From positions 14,133,177 through 14,197,176 of the forward strand of contig NC_091173.1 in the NCBI RefSeq assembly GCF_040958095.1: a stretch of 64,000 bases of DNA, read 5' to 3'. Shown here piece after piece: positions 22,401-34,759 of the stretch. Position 1 is the stretch's first letter; each line of letters begins with the position of its first letter. The notes beneath the pieces were generated by a model. It was given only the letters and a program-made list of their open reading frames with translations, was not told the origin of the DNA and ran no database searches. Origin of the DNA: Procambarus clarkii (taxonomy: Eukaryota; Arthropoda; Malacostraca; Decapoda; Cambaridae). The position numbers and the translations under genes are program-made.

Positions 22401-24180
22401 ACACACTACTATCTTTAACACTAACTACCAGCTTCTTCACACACTACTATCTTCCACACACTCTACCATCTTCCACACACAATAAGATCTTCCACACTAC
22501 CGTCTTCCACGCACACTACCATTTTCCACACTCACTACCATCTTCCACACACACTACCATTTACCTCACTATTATCTTTCACTCTCACTATCATCTACCA
22601 CACACACTACCATCTTCCCCATTCACTACCATCTTCCTCCCCCACTGCTATCTTCTACACTCACTACCATCTTCCACACACACTAGCATCTTCCTCACAC
22701 ACTACCATCTTCCACACTCATTTCCATCTTCCGCACTCACTATCATCTTCCACAAACACTACCATTTTCCACTCTATCATTTTCCACACACACACACACT
22801 ACCACCTTCCTCACACAATACCATCTTCCACACTCAATACGATCTTCCACACTCACTACTATCTTCCTCGCCCACTACTATCTTCCACACACATTACTAT
22901 CTTCCACACTCACAACCATCTTCCACACTCACTACAATCTTCTTCACACACTACCATCTTCCTCACTCATTACCATCATCCACACTCACTACCGTGTTCC
23001 TCACACACTACAATATTTCACACTCACTACCATCTTCCTCACTAACTACCATCTTCCACACTCACTACCACCTTCCACACTTACTACCATCTTCCACATT
23101 CACTACCATCTTCCACACTCACTAATTATCTTCCACACTCACTACCATCTTCCAGACTCACTACCATCTTCCACTCACACTGCCATCTTTCACTTACACT
23201 ACCATCTACCACTCACACTACCTTTTTCCACACTCATTTCCATCTTTCACTCACACTACCATCTTCGTCACACATTACTATTATCTACACACACTACCAA
23301 CTTCCACACTCACTACTATCTTCAACACACACTACCATCTTCCTCACTAACTACTATCTTCCATACACTCTTACACACACACTACTATCTTCCATACACA
23401 CTACCATCTTCTACACTCACTACTATCTTTCACTCTCAGTATCATCTTCTTCACTAACTACCATTTTCCACACTCAATACCATCTTCCACACTCACTACA
23501 TCTTCTACTGACACTACAATCTTCCACTTACACTACCATCTTCCACACTCTACTATCTTTCACTCACACTTCCATCTTCCACTCACACTACCCTCTTCCA
23601 GTCACACTACAATCTTCCACACTCACTACCATCTTTCACATGTTACCATCTTTCACACACTCACTACAATCTTCCACATACATTACCATCTTCCACATAC
23701 ATTACCATCTTCCACACTCACTATTATCTTCCACACTCACTACCATCGTTATTACACAATACCATCTTCCACACGCTATTATTTTTAACACTAACTACCA
23801 GCTTCTTCACACACTACTATCTTCCACACACACTACCATCTTCCACACTCACTATTATCTTCCACACACTCTACCATCTTCCACACACACTACGATATTC
23901 CACTCTACCATTTTTCACACTGTCTTCCACACTCACTACCATCCTCCTCACATACTACAATCTTCCTCACTCATTACCATCATCCACAATCACTACCATC
24001 TTCCTCACTAACTACCATCTTTCACACACACACTACAATTTTTCCACACACACTGCCATCTTCCACACTCACTACCATCTTCCACACTCACATCCATCTT
24101 CCACACACACTACCATTTTCTACACTATCGTCTTCCACACACTCACTACCGTCTTCCTCACACAATACTTTATTCCACAC
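19443..24180. repeat. 19-bp satellite array, left block
   Basis: Hundreds of diverged copies of CACTCACTACCATCTTCCA run through this block, with CA-number variants. The plus strand is almost devoid of G. Larger blocks recur: the segment around 19950-20180 returns near 23280-23510 (offset about 3.33 kb) and 20170-20460 returns near 22060-22400. The variants contain few plus-strand stop codons, so long repetitive frames arise; I do not call them genes. Confidence 0.95.
24177..24180. repeat. Target-site duplication of solo LTR (ACAC)
   Basis: ACAC here and at 26296-26299 flank the solo LTR. The paralogous uninterrupted site near 20848 reads TATTCCACACTCACTAGC, confirming a 4-bp duplication. Confidence 0.85.
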
Positions 24181-26295
24181 TGTTATGATCTCAGCCTACA
24201 GGAGAAACGAGTCTCCCTCCTTGAGAGTTATTCATCAAGCCTGACCTGATTAGAAGGTCTAGCAAATATTGAGGTGATAACCCATATGTAAAATAGTTGC
24301 TTGGATATATATAACAATTTAAGATTATGGGCAGTGAAGAAGGAAACAGATAAATGACTGGCTAGGAGATGTGGACATTTTGCTGGAGGCGTGAGGCTCG
24401 CTTCTGGAGGGGCTTTGACCTCACTTGAGGCCAGACATCGCAGGGGGAAAGCCGTGCTCCATTGAGCTCCCGTCAGAAAGGAACCCCTAGTGATATATCT
24501 CCAAGAGAAGAGAAGTGTGCAGACGTGCCAGCTGTGAAATTGAGCTGAGAACGTTATGGTCTCAAGTCTCAGACGGCGAGGAGAGTTTAATTAGCTGCTC
24601 AGAGGCATTTTCGTGGGCTGTGTGGAGCGCCCTGACCAGACGCCGTCAGAGGGAGAGCGCCCTCGACCAGATAATCTGTGGTAAGCACGATATACGCCAG
24701 TTCATAGTGATTGCTTGTAGTTGGTCGTGTGCCCAGCGACAGTAGCAATGTTTATTGATAAGTTAGACATGTTTTAATAAGGCAGAAAGCCTAAAATAAG
24801 AGAGTGGAGAGGGAGGAACACGGAGCGACGTCCGTCCCCTCTGAGCGCTGGCAGGCAACTGAGGGAGCCTGGCTCCTGACGGTGAAGGACCCTCCCTGAG
24901 TGAGGAGGCCCGCCGGGCGAGGTAGAGTATGGACCCGCCCAAAACGGGGGAGTCCACTCTCACTGTATGTAGAGGACAGATAGAGGTTTGAGGCAAGCAT
25001 ATTGTGTGGTTATTTTTGTTTATGTGTTAAAGGGGAAACAATTTTATTGGAGTGTCGATGGGTTGCAGGTTTGCCTTTGGGAAGAAGTTGCTGAGAACTT
25101 CGAAGCCAGCACAGATGAAGTAGTTGATGAGACTCCAAGGTAGTGGAGCAGAGGACCTCGAGCTGTGAGGAGAAGCAGTGAAGAGGAGTGTCACGTGCTT
25201 CTGTAGAGGTGGTGAAGCACCATAGTTCCTCGAGGAAACTTCATGGTGTAGCAGCCAAGAGAGCTGTGGAGGAACCTAGCAGAAGCAGTAGAGCACCATA
25301 GTTGCTCAAGGAAACTTCATGATAGCAGCCTGGAGGAGATGCAGAGGATCCTGGTAGTTAAACCCAGAAGAACCTGAAGATATCAGGGTAGTGAACTTCC
25401 AGAGGTGGAAAGGAAGTTCTGGTGGATTACTTGTAGGGAGTTGATAGTGTTTGGTTGTCATTAGCGTGCAAGACGCAGTGAGAGGTGAGTGACTGTTTGC
25501 ATTCTTATGTCAAGGAGTGTTTTATACTGAAGTTTAAGAGTTACAGTCGTAGGCTGGATTACCTATAGACGTATGCGTTCTAGGACTGATAGAGTGATCG
25601 ATTGATCATTGTTGTGTATCAATGAACATTAATACTGATATATGTTATTGCATTCAAATGCTGATTTTCTTTGTACATATTTATAGATACATATATATAT
25701 TCTCTTGCTGATGGTGCAACAGTGTATGTAGACTTGATCAACTTGAGGTGGTTGATAGTATCAGGTGGTGAACCAGGAGATAGGATACCACTTGGTAAAC
25801 TGACAATAGAGTTCTGATGGTGTTGGAGAGCAACCTGATTGTAATATTATAGAGTATAGGATTCATTATTACTATATGTGTGTATGTATCGTGTATGTGC
25901 TTTGTCCAGTAAATGTATCCCAATTTGCCAGTGTTTGCCTTGTCCTAGTGAGGCTTCCCAGGAGGTAGTAAAGAAGGAGAGAGAGAGAGAAAGAACCAAG
26001 AACCACTGCTGTGGACAGGGTAGGAGGTAATACTAGTAAGTAATAGGGGATTGAGGAGATCATATCTCATAAGGAGAGAGTGGGGAGTCACAGCGGCTCG
26101 AGTGGGTGTGTGCACGTGACAACGAGGCTAAGTGTTGGAGCCGCATCCCCTAAACGTGTGACGTTGAGTCCCTCTCCAAGAGCCAGAAGCGCCTAGTGTG
26201 ATCTCCTAGTATAAGCACTCTACCGAGTTGTGGGTTGGGTTGTCCATAGATAAGGATCAACGACGACAACATCAACCAACCCAAAGACTATAATA
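24181..26295 (+). mobile_element. Solo LTR of the nested family, plus orientation
   Basis: It starts TGTTATGATC and ends ACTATAATA, the same ends as the nested element's LTR but on the opposite strand. It aligns along its length with several indels and roughly 10-15 percent divergence by eye, so it is an older copy. No internal region remains, as expected after LTR-LTR recombination. Confidence 0.88.
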
Positions 26296-27065
26296 ACACT
26301 CACTAGCATCTTCCACACTCACTTCCGTCTTCCACACTCACCAGTATCTTCCACCCTCAATACCATCTTACACACTGTCATCTTCTAAACTCACTACCAT
26401 TATCCACACTACCATCTTCTACACTCACTATTATCTTCCACACTACCATCTTCTACACTCACTATTATCTTCCACACTATCATCTTCCACACTCTCTACC
26501 ATCTTCCTCACACATTACCATGTTCATCACACTCTACCATCATCCACACACACTACCATCTTCCACACTCACTACTATCTGCCACACTACCATCTTCCAC
26601 ACTCACTACTATCTTCCACGCACTCTAACATCTTCCATACTCACTACCATCTTCCACACTATCATCTTCCACACTCACTACCGTCTTCCTCCCACATTAC
26701 CATCTTTCACACACATTACCGTCTTTCACACACACTACCATCTTCCACACTATCATCTTCCACACTAACTACTATCTTCCACACTCACTACCGTCTTCCT
26801 CCCACATTACCATCTTTCACACACACTACTATCTTCCACACATACTACCATATTCCACACACACTGCCATCTCCTACACTCACTACCATCTTAATCACCC
26901 ACAGTACTATCTTTCTCACACAATGACATCTTCCACACTCACTACTATCTTCCAGAATCACTACCATCTTCCACTCACACTACCATTTTCCACACTCACT
27001 ACCATCTTCCACACTCACTACCATCTGCCACACTCACTACCATCTTCCACACTCACTACCATCTT

Positions 27066-27068
<3 letters not shown>
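26296..27068. repeat. 19-bp satellite array, right block
   Basis: Continuation of the array after the solo LTR. It matches the stretch starting near 20852 in order and in variant bases, so the region right of the LTR is a duplicate of part of the left block. Confidence 0.95.
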
Positions 27069-27101
<33 letters not shown>

Positions 27102-27115
27102 CACACACACACACA

Positions 27116-27148
<33 letters not shown>
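27069..27148. repeat. (CA)n microsatellite ending the satellite
   Basis: About 35 CA units with three short interruptions close the 19-bp satellite, whose own units contain CACACA. Confidence 0.95.
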
Positions 27149-27149
<1 letters not shown>

Positions 27150-27830
27150 CAAAAGCAGCAACAATGATATACAAATCCCACAGCTAACATAAATTCCTCC
27201 TGTGGCATATTACAACTCATTAATAAATCCCTTAATATATAACCGCATTTTTTAACTAGCAAAAAGTAAAGAAACATGTTCGAAACACACAACAATTATC
27301 GTTATTGGCAATAGTAAAATCTAAAATTAGGGAATATATTATACATTACATTACCGTATATACATTAATATATACTACTCACCATGCTGCTTACATATAC
27401 TGTGAATAATGAAGCTATATGTATGGCATACATTAAACAAAATTACAATTCTGTTCAAGCTACATATATCATACACATTTCTACTGTCATTATAGTGTGC
27501 CAAATAGGAAAATATTAAAAAAAATGAATAAATAACCCCCCCTTTCCCTTTCTTTTCCAGAATAATAAATGATTATTATTAATTAATAATTGATGCGATC
27601 TCATTGACATACTCGCCGATAACCAGCCACCTTCGCCACTACAAAACTGGTATATCTATCTATATTATATCAGGATATCAACGTGTGTGTATCTGTGTGT
27701 GTGTAAAAGTATACCCCAGCCATTAATATGTGATCTGCTCATAACACAAGTTAGTGTGTTATGAGTTCTTATTTATCCCCTTAACGGGTAAATATGTCAG
27801 TAAAAATATGTGTTTTGGGAATATGTTATT
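27149..27830. other. AT-rich unique sequence, nothing recognised
   Basis: AT-rich, with stops in all frames. I see no protein, RNA or element signature. Confidence 0.5.
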
Positions 27831-27834
27831 AGTG

Positions 27835-28275
27835 GTTTGGTAGTGGTGATAGTAGTTGCAGTAGTAGTGATAATAGTAGTAGTGATAATAGTAGTAGTGA
27901 TAAGAGTAGTAATAGTGGTAGTAGTGATTGTGGTAGGAGCAGTGGAAGTGGTAGTAGTAATGATAGTGATAGTGTTAGAAGTGATAGTGGCAGTAGTGAT
28001 TGTGGTAGAGGCAGTGGAAGTGGTAGTAGTAATGATAGTGATAGTGTTAGAAGTGATAGTGGCAGTAGTGATTGTGGTAGAGGCAGTGGAAGTGGTAGTA
28101 GTAATGATAGTGGTAGTGGTAGTAGTGATTGTGGTAGAGGCAGTGGAAGTGGTAGTAGTAATGATAGTGATAGTGTTAGAAGTGATAGTGGTAGTAGTAA
28201 TGGTAGAAATAGAAGCAGTAAGGTGGTAGAAATAATGATAGTAGTAGTAATGGTGATTGTGTTAGTAGTAGTAGT
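27835..28275. repeat. GTA/GTG-rich minisatellite with ~72-bp higher-order unit
   Basis: Short GTAGTGATA-type motifs are organised in a unit of about 72 bp that restarts near 27925, 27998 and 28070, with a shorter copy near 28127. The unit length is a multiple of three, which yields a 139-codon Val-rich frame; I regard this as an artefact. Confidence 0.85.
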
Positions 28276-28276
28276 G

Positions 28277-28509
28277 ACAGTAGCAGTAATTGTAATTTTA
28301 TTGTCAATTACAATAATATTATTAATAGTACTATTATTATTAATTTTAAGATATGGCGATAATGCATAATTTTTTTTATTAAGTGGAAGAGAGGTATCCC
28401 TGTTCTTCTATTGCACTTTATTTAACGACATATTGCATGTAATTTACCTCATATTTCCTTTCCTATGTCTTTATCGAGTATCTCTCTCTCTCTCTCTCCC
28501 ATGGACGCT

Positions 28510-28512
<3 letters not shown>
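28277..28512. other. AT-rich spacer
   Basis: AT-rich sequence with a short CT run near 28480-28498. No feature recognised. Confidence 0.5.

Positions 28513-28572
<60 letters not shown>
28513..28572. repeat. (AT)n left of inverted-repeat element
   Basis: Pure TA repeat directly abutting the GTCGTACC end of the next element. Confidence 0.95.
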
Positions 28573-28575
<3 letters not shown>

Positions 28576-28961
28576 GTACCTAGTAGCCAGAACTCACTTT
28601 TATGCCTACTATTCAAGGCCCGATTTGCCTAATAAGCCAAGTTTTCATGAATTAATTGTTTTTCGACTACCTAACCTACCTAACCTAACCTAACCTAACT
28701 TTTTCGGCTACCTAACCTAACCTAACGTATAAAGATAGATTAGGTTAGGTTAGGTAGGGTTGGTTAGGTTCGGTCATATATCTACATTAATTTTAACTCC
28801 AATAAAAAAAAAATGACCTCATACATTATGAAATGAGTAGCTTTATCATTTCATAAGAAAAAAATTAGAGAAAATATATTAATTCGAGAAGACTTGGCTT
28901 ATTAGGCAAATCGGGCCTTGCATAGTAGGCTGAGAAGTGCGTTCTGGCTACTAGGTACGAC
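28573..28961. mobile_element. Foldback/MITE-like element with TTAGG-type core, copy 1
   Basis: A 389-bp element with terminal inverted repeats of about 65 bp, starting GTCGTACCTAGTAGCCAGAA and ending in its complement. Inside, a CCTAA-rich segment (about 28670-28725) faces a TTAGG-rich segment (about 28738-28775), forming a second inverted repeat. It encodes nothing. Both ends touch (AT)n. A second copy lies at 51239-51626. It could be a MITE or a Helentron-type non-autonomous element. Confidence 0.8.

Positions 28962-29040
<79 letters not shown>
28962..29040. repeat. (AT)n between two inverted-repeat elements
   Basis: About 38 AT units separating the foldback element from the palindrome. 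Confidence 0.95.
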
Positions 29041-29044
<4 letters not shown>

Positions 29045-29194
29045 AAAATCCACAGAGAAATATGAAAGGAGGTGAACGTTTCGGCTTTGTTAAAGCCTTT
29101 GTCAACACCAGACTTTGGTCAGTCTGGTGTTGACAAAGGCTTTAACAAAGCCGAAACGTTCACCTCCTTTCATATTTCTCTGTGGATTTTCCGC
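29041..29194. repeat. Near-perfect 154-bp palindrome with hammerhead-like motif
   Basis: The two arms of about 74 bp are almost exact reverse complements around a 6-base centre near 29118. Each arm contains TTGACAA, a hairpin (GGCTTT, AAC, AAAGCC) and CGAAACGTT, at 29130-29160 on the plus strand and mirrored on the minus strand. This resembles the CUGANGA-hairpin-GAAA layout of minimal hammerhead ribozymes in Penelope-like elements, with two core changes. (AT)n lies on the left, and a shorter AT run (about 29229-29247) on the right. Confidence 0.75.
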
Positions 29195-29247
29195 ATAAAA
29201 TGATTAGTGTTTTGTGATCGTCAATTGCATATATATATATATATATA

Positions 29248-30100
29248 GGCATCAAATCTAAAGAAATTCTACCATTGTATACTAGTGCTTTCAGACCTGT
29301 GACAGTCTGTTTCATATCTCCTGACCTGAATGCTTGAAGCAACACAGTTTTTACAACAGATATGGGGGACCCACAGCATTTATTAAATAATTTTTAAATA
29401 TATAAGTCGTAATTCTATGGAGTCAGTATGCCAATTTTCAATTGACTCAAGCTTGAGAATTTATATATAAACCATTGCAAGATACCGAGATCACAGAGCA
29501 CTTTACACAGCATTTTCAACCCAGCCGACCAAACATATTCTCTGGTAACCCGCCAAACACACACCGAAACTACGACGTTGGTACAACGTTCGAACAAGTT
29601 TTAACATATCCTAACCAGTTATAACAACCAATATAGCAAGTTGTAACAACGTTCTAATACGTCAGAAACATGTTAAGCCAAGATATAACTACTATATTAC
29701 AAGTTGTAACAAGCGGAAATTAGAGACAGTTTCGGTTTGTTTTTCCAGGGAAGAGTCCCACAGGTGTAGAGAGTTTGGCGTAGATGTGCTTAATAGCTGT
29801 ACAGGCAGAGAAGACCCCAACTAAAATACAAATTAATTTTAATCACAGTCAACAGAGGGCAACACTTCCCTAATCATAATGTTAAATATTAGCAATGATT
29901 ATAATCCGTATAATTATTTAACATGATTGTAATTATACACAGAGAGTAATCACACTAACGTGACTGCATCAATGAGAAAATCAGTAGTGAGGATAGTGTC
30001 ATTATTCCTCTGTGTACTGAAAGAGGAGGAGCATCAGAGGTAGAACAGTCCTGGATAACAGAGCCAGAGTTCTTGGGGGAAAGGGGAGAAAAGGGGGAAT
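29248..30100. other. Unique AT-rich sequence with a SINE-tail-like fragment
   Basis: No gene recognised. Near 29940-29985 there is a reversed fragment resembling the tail of the second SINE family (CACTAACGTGACTGCATCA). Confidence 0.4.
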
Positions 30101-30102
30101 AG

Positions 30103-30200
30103 TGTGAAAATCCTGTTCAGTCTTCCGCGTGTGCCTGGGGGGAACACTCATCGCACGGGGTTCGAACCCTCATCACGGCTCCTACGGATTTTCTCCTGAC
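30103..30200 (+). mobile_element. tRNA-derived SINE, family 2, fragment
   Basis: Contains a B-box-like GGTTCGAACCC followed by CATCACGGCTCC and GGATTTTCTCC, as in the copies at 39045-39165 and 46175-46295. The A-box half is degraded. Confidence 0.55.
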
Positions 30201-30499
30201 TGTAATTATTGTCTTATATTAAATGTAACCTGTAATATGAGTGACAAGACTCGAGACATATGAATTACACATTATATAATAATTATATGCGAAGTTATCT
30301 CTCTAGAAAAAAAAACATCAAATTACTTTCCTCCTCCCCATTACCTAGTGCCCCTTCTCCCCCTTTTCCGTTACTAGCGCCCATATCGTTACCTAACTAG
30401 AAAGAAGTAACGGGACTAGTGGGATATAATGGAATATTAAGGGGGAGGGGACGGAACGGGATAGGAAGGGGGTGTGACGGAACTAAGTAGTTGGGGGGA

Positions 30500-30625
30500 A
30501 GGCAGGGAGTAGGGGGGGGGCAGGGAGGGGGGCCAAGGAGAGGGGGTGCAGGGAGGGGGGCAGGGAGGGGGGGCCAAGGAGAGGGGGTGCAGGGAGGGGG
30601 GCAGGGGGGGGGGGAGAGGTGGTCA
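30500..30625. repeat. G-rich minisatellite
   Basis: Repeats of GCAGGGAGGGG and CCAAGGAGAGGGGG with runs of up to ten G. The plus strand has strong G-quadruplex potential. Confidence 0.8.
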
Positions 30626-31066
30626 GCACCTTGTAGGTAAGAAGCGGAAGACACCATTCACTTAAAGAGTGGATCACAAGGACCTTGAACACAACAGAGG
30701 TGCCTCCGGTACAACACTGGTACCACTACCACCACCACTCTTCACAACACTGGTACCACCACCACCACCACCACCACTCTTCACAGCACCGGTGGTACGC
30801 CCTCGTCTGGGACAGCGACGTCACGTGATCAACACTCTCCCTCCCATTGAAGGTAGAATACATATGTATGTACACAACCTAATGTAAACACATGAGCATG
30901 CGTGGTGCGCAACAATGGCTGTGTACCTGAGCGGCTCCGGCCACTATCACCAGCAGCTCGCATTAGTAAATAGTGATTAATTCATGGTAGACTGTTGTCG
31001 TACACAACAACACCACAACATGCTCAGCCAAAGAAGCATCTTCGTATTAAACAAGCAGTGACTTGT
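30626..31066. other. Unique sequence with a CCA-rich run
   Basis: Includes a TACCACCACC run near 30718-30780. No gene recognised. Confidence 0.4.
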
Positions 31067-31211
31067 AAACCAGAGTTTACTAGCTGGTGCTCAATCCCAC
31101 AAACCAGAGTTTACTAGCTGGTGCTCAATCCCACAAACCAGAGTTTACTAGCTGGTGCTCAATCCCACAAACCAGAGTTTACTAGCTGGTGCTCAATCCC
31201 ACAAACCAGAG
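31067..31211. repeat. 34-bp tandem repeat, about four units
   Basis: Four near-identical units beginning AAACCAGAGTTTACTAGC and ending CTCAATCCCAC, plus a partial fifth. Confidence 0.9.
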
Positions 31212-32290
31212 TGATTGTGTGATTGTGGGACAAGTGAATCCCACAATCCTCAATCTGGGAGTAAATACACCCAGATTATTTAGACTACGGAAGCTAAGCT
31301 TTGGAAATCCTTCCCCTTTCCTCCCAGACTGGATTGAAAATTTACACAATAGAATGACGCAAACGATAAGAAAACTGAAATAACTTTACAGACATGTAAA
31401 TATTGTGTTTATATCCGTCAGTTGCGACTTTTTGCCGGCAGGATAACTCACGAGACATCCAGTAGGTATATTCTAGTCAAGAATATGATTCAAAGCTCAG
31501 ACACCAATATACACAGACAAGTCATATACATCTCTAAACTGTATATACACTGCGGACCATCCCCTTCCCCCCTTAGATATTTAGACAGCTACACAAATGC
31601 TTGTGTTGGCCGTGTACTCCATCACACTGGATTTCAACTTAGCCTATGGGTTTAAAATTGTAATTCTATGACTTCTAAAATGCAGACACTTCAGCTTAAA
31701 TGTGAGAATATTCTCATCCATATCGAGAGACCGGCGTTGGAGTCACAGCCCTTCTTTTTATACACTTGTTCTCCACATTCTAGACGACTACAATGGTAAT
31801 TGGACACCTGGTTGCTCAGGTGTTTCTTGTCATGTATCGTCACATCATTAGTAATCCACAGGAGCGGTAACAAAAGGTCCAGAGTTGATTCGAAGTGTTC
31901 GTGGCTTTGTAATTCGGAGTCTGTTGCTTCTCAACAAGAGGACCCCAAGAGGCTGACAGTGGCGGTATAGAAGGTCAACAGAAGCTCAAAACTCAGAATA
32001 AATCGATCTGGGGTATTGTCAAAAGATTAGATGTGTAAAAATCAACAGTTTGGTACATTAAGAACACACACAGAGGAGCCCCAGACATACTTATGGACTG
32101 TATTTCACCAATCTCTGGTGCTACAACGAAATATTGAAGGGTGTGACAGGACTGAAAGTCATACACTTATTCTTTTGAATGTAAAATATACTTTTACCAG
32201 CAAAGAAAATAATCTGATTTTTTCTCAAATTTCTCAAGACCTTCGGCAACCTCTCCCGCTGGTTTAGGGACTTTGACAGCATACTTTACA

Positions 32291-32292
<2 letters not shown>
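31212..32292. other. Unique sequence, nothing recognised
   Basis: Only short open frames, without known motifs or repeat signatures. Confidence 0.4.
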
Positions 32293-32794
<502 letters not shown>

Positions 32795-33390
32795 TGGATC
32801 TCAAATTAATTCTTACTAAACATTTACCAAATAGTATATATTAACTATCAATTCCCATATAATGTCCATGAGCAATTCGAACTATGGAAAATATTGTGTC
32901 TAGTACAATGGCCAGATGACGATGTTGCAAACATTCCCCATCATACAACGGTGACATTTAAAGCCATATATATATACACATCATTTAGTACCTGGCCGAG
33001 TTGCCACATGTGAGATTTAAGAGAAGAAAAACGTTATAGGTTTATAAAACCTTAAAGATAATTATGTTTTATAAAACTTAACCTAATCTTTCCTGAGCAG
33101 AAAAGATAACTGATCAACGCATACAGCCAGGGGGGGGGGGGTTAATGACCGTATGTAGCAGCACAGGGGTTAAGGGAGAACTTACCTTAGCCTCCATTAG
33201 GATTAATTACCTTAGCCTCCATTGATCCTCCATTAGGATTAATGGAGGATCATGCATTAGGTGTACAATACAAACCTACATCTCAGTGAATATACACTGT
33301 CTAATGACCCCAGGCAGTCCACAGGCCTACCTCTTACCTTACAATGAGTAGGGGTAACTCTTACCTTTACCCTCCCCCCCCCTCCCCCAG
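32795..33390. other. Unique sequence, nothing recognised
   Basis: Includes short G and C runs and a doubled TTAGCCTCCATT block near 33186-33245. No coding evidence. Confidence 0.4.
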
Positions 33391-33397
33391 GACCTAC

Positions 33398-34438
33398 CTT
33401 GGTGTGGTGGTAGGCGGTGTACGAAGACGTCGTGTTGAGCCCTGAGGCTCAGGTCCAGCCCTAAGGTCACCCAGCATCCCTGTCGCGCCCATGGGACCGT
33501 CCGCTCTCAGTAGCTTGTGGGCGTGGGCGTCACAGTTGAAGGACGGGCGCCGCTTTGCCCAGGTGGGCGTAGGCACCAGTCGTGGGCTGCCCTCGTCGTG
33601 GGGACTGGGCGTGTCTGGAGAGGTAGTGGGCGTGGTTATGGGCGGGGTGGTAGGCGTGATTGTGGGCGTGATGGTCACGTGGTGGGTCGGGAAGGGTCTA
33701 AACCGTTCTTTGGTCATGTGTGGGGGATCGGGCGGGGGTGTGTGTGTGGGCGCCAGATGGGCGAGGTAGCGCGCCCACGCCCGACATCTCTCTGTGGATA
33801 GACCTTCCAGCCCACGCTGCCACAGCCCCCCGCCCACGCCCACGCCCCCGCCCCCGCCAAACCCAGAGTTACACCTCTCGCCGAACTCGAGGAGAGTATC
33901 GAAGGCGTTCCTCTTGGCGGACTCTGGGAAGCTCTGGTATCTGTGGTTGTCGGAGAAGCAGTTCCTATCCTCATGGGTAGGCGCGACCATCCCTAGAGGC
34001 AGGCTGCTAGGTGGAGCGTCACTCCTGGGGGATGGGCGGGCATCCTCCTCTTCCTCCTGCTGCTCCTGCTGCTGCTGTTCCTGCTGCTGTTCCTGCTGCT
34101 CATCCTTGGTCTCCTGCCTGCTAGTATCCACGGGTGTTATCTCTGCCGCCCAGTCCTGAGGGGAGTGTCGTGGGTGGGTTAGCTCCAGCATGTCCGTGGG
34201 CGGCGGGGAGTCTGTGTGGGCGGGGTGGGCGGGCCTGACGGTCACCCCCCGCCCACTGGGGATCATGCTAGCCACGCTGAAGGGGCTGGAGAAGGTGGGG
34301 AAGGTGGAGGAGGGGGGGCTGGGAAAGGCGGGGGATGGGGGTCCAGGGCGGGGTGGGGTCACAGCCGGGGGGGTCATTAAGGGACTGCTGACCCCCAGTC
34401 AGGGCGCGGCTCACGCCCTCAGCGGCACTCATCATCAC
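33398..34438 (-). CDS. Candidate internal coding exon, function unknown
   Basis: On the minus strand a pyrimidine-rich acceptor (TTTCTCTCCTCAG) lies just before 34438, and a strong donor (AAG followed by GTAGGT) just after 33398. The 1041-bp interval is GC-rich, unlike its surroundings. The main frame (327 codons open, from 34377) is Pro/Thr-rich, then Q/E-rich (about residues 90-112), then a less repetitive segment with RNAFDTLLEFGERC, a Gly run and ERCRAWARYLAHL, then another Thr/Pro stretch. Near the acceptor a different frame looks more protein-like (SAAEGVSRALTGG). A one-base indel at the G7 run (34367-34373) would join the two. I do not recognise the protein and saw no further exons. 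Confidence 0.45.
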
Positions 34439-34454
34439 CTGAGGAGAGAGAAAC

Positions 34455-34755
34455 ACACCAATTAGTCTTCACAACTCATCACCACTCTAGCGCCTAGTTA
34501 TGTCTATAATTTACATTCCTGTAGGCCTACTGATCCAGACCTAATTACATAGCTGTCTATTATCTACATAAAAGCTATACAAAAACATTTGGAATTCCGT
34601 ATAAATAGAATATATTCCAAACTTTGTTACATTTGAAGGAATGACTAAAACAGTTTGTTAAAGAGGGAATAAACTATTATTTTTGCTGTCTGAAAAACAA
34701 TGCAGCGTTTAAATTTGGCGGCCATGTTGTCCACTGGTCAACTACACACCCATCC
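34455..34755. other. Possible intron or intergenic sequence
   Basis: Directly upstream of the candidate exon's acceptor. No features seen. Confidence 0.35.
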
Positions 34756-34759
34756 CGTC

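Noticed and set aside
19443-27068. CRISPR array
   Set aside because: Repeats are directly adjacent with no unique spacers, and the context is eukaryotic.
28670-28775. True telomere or interstitial telomeric array
   Set aside because: Only short, mixed CCTAA/TTAGG runs inside a defined inverted-repeat element that recurs elsewhere.
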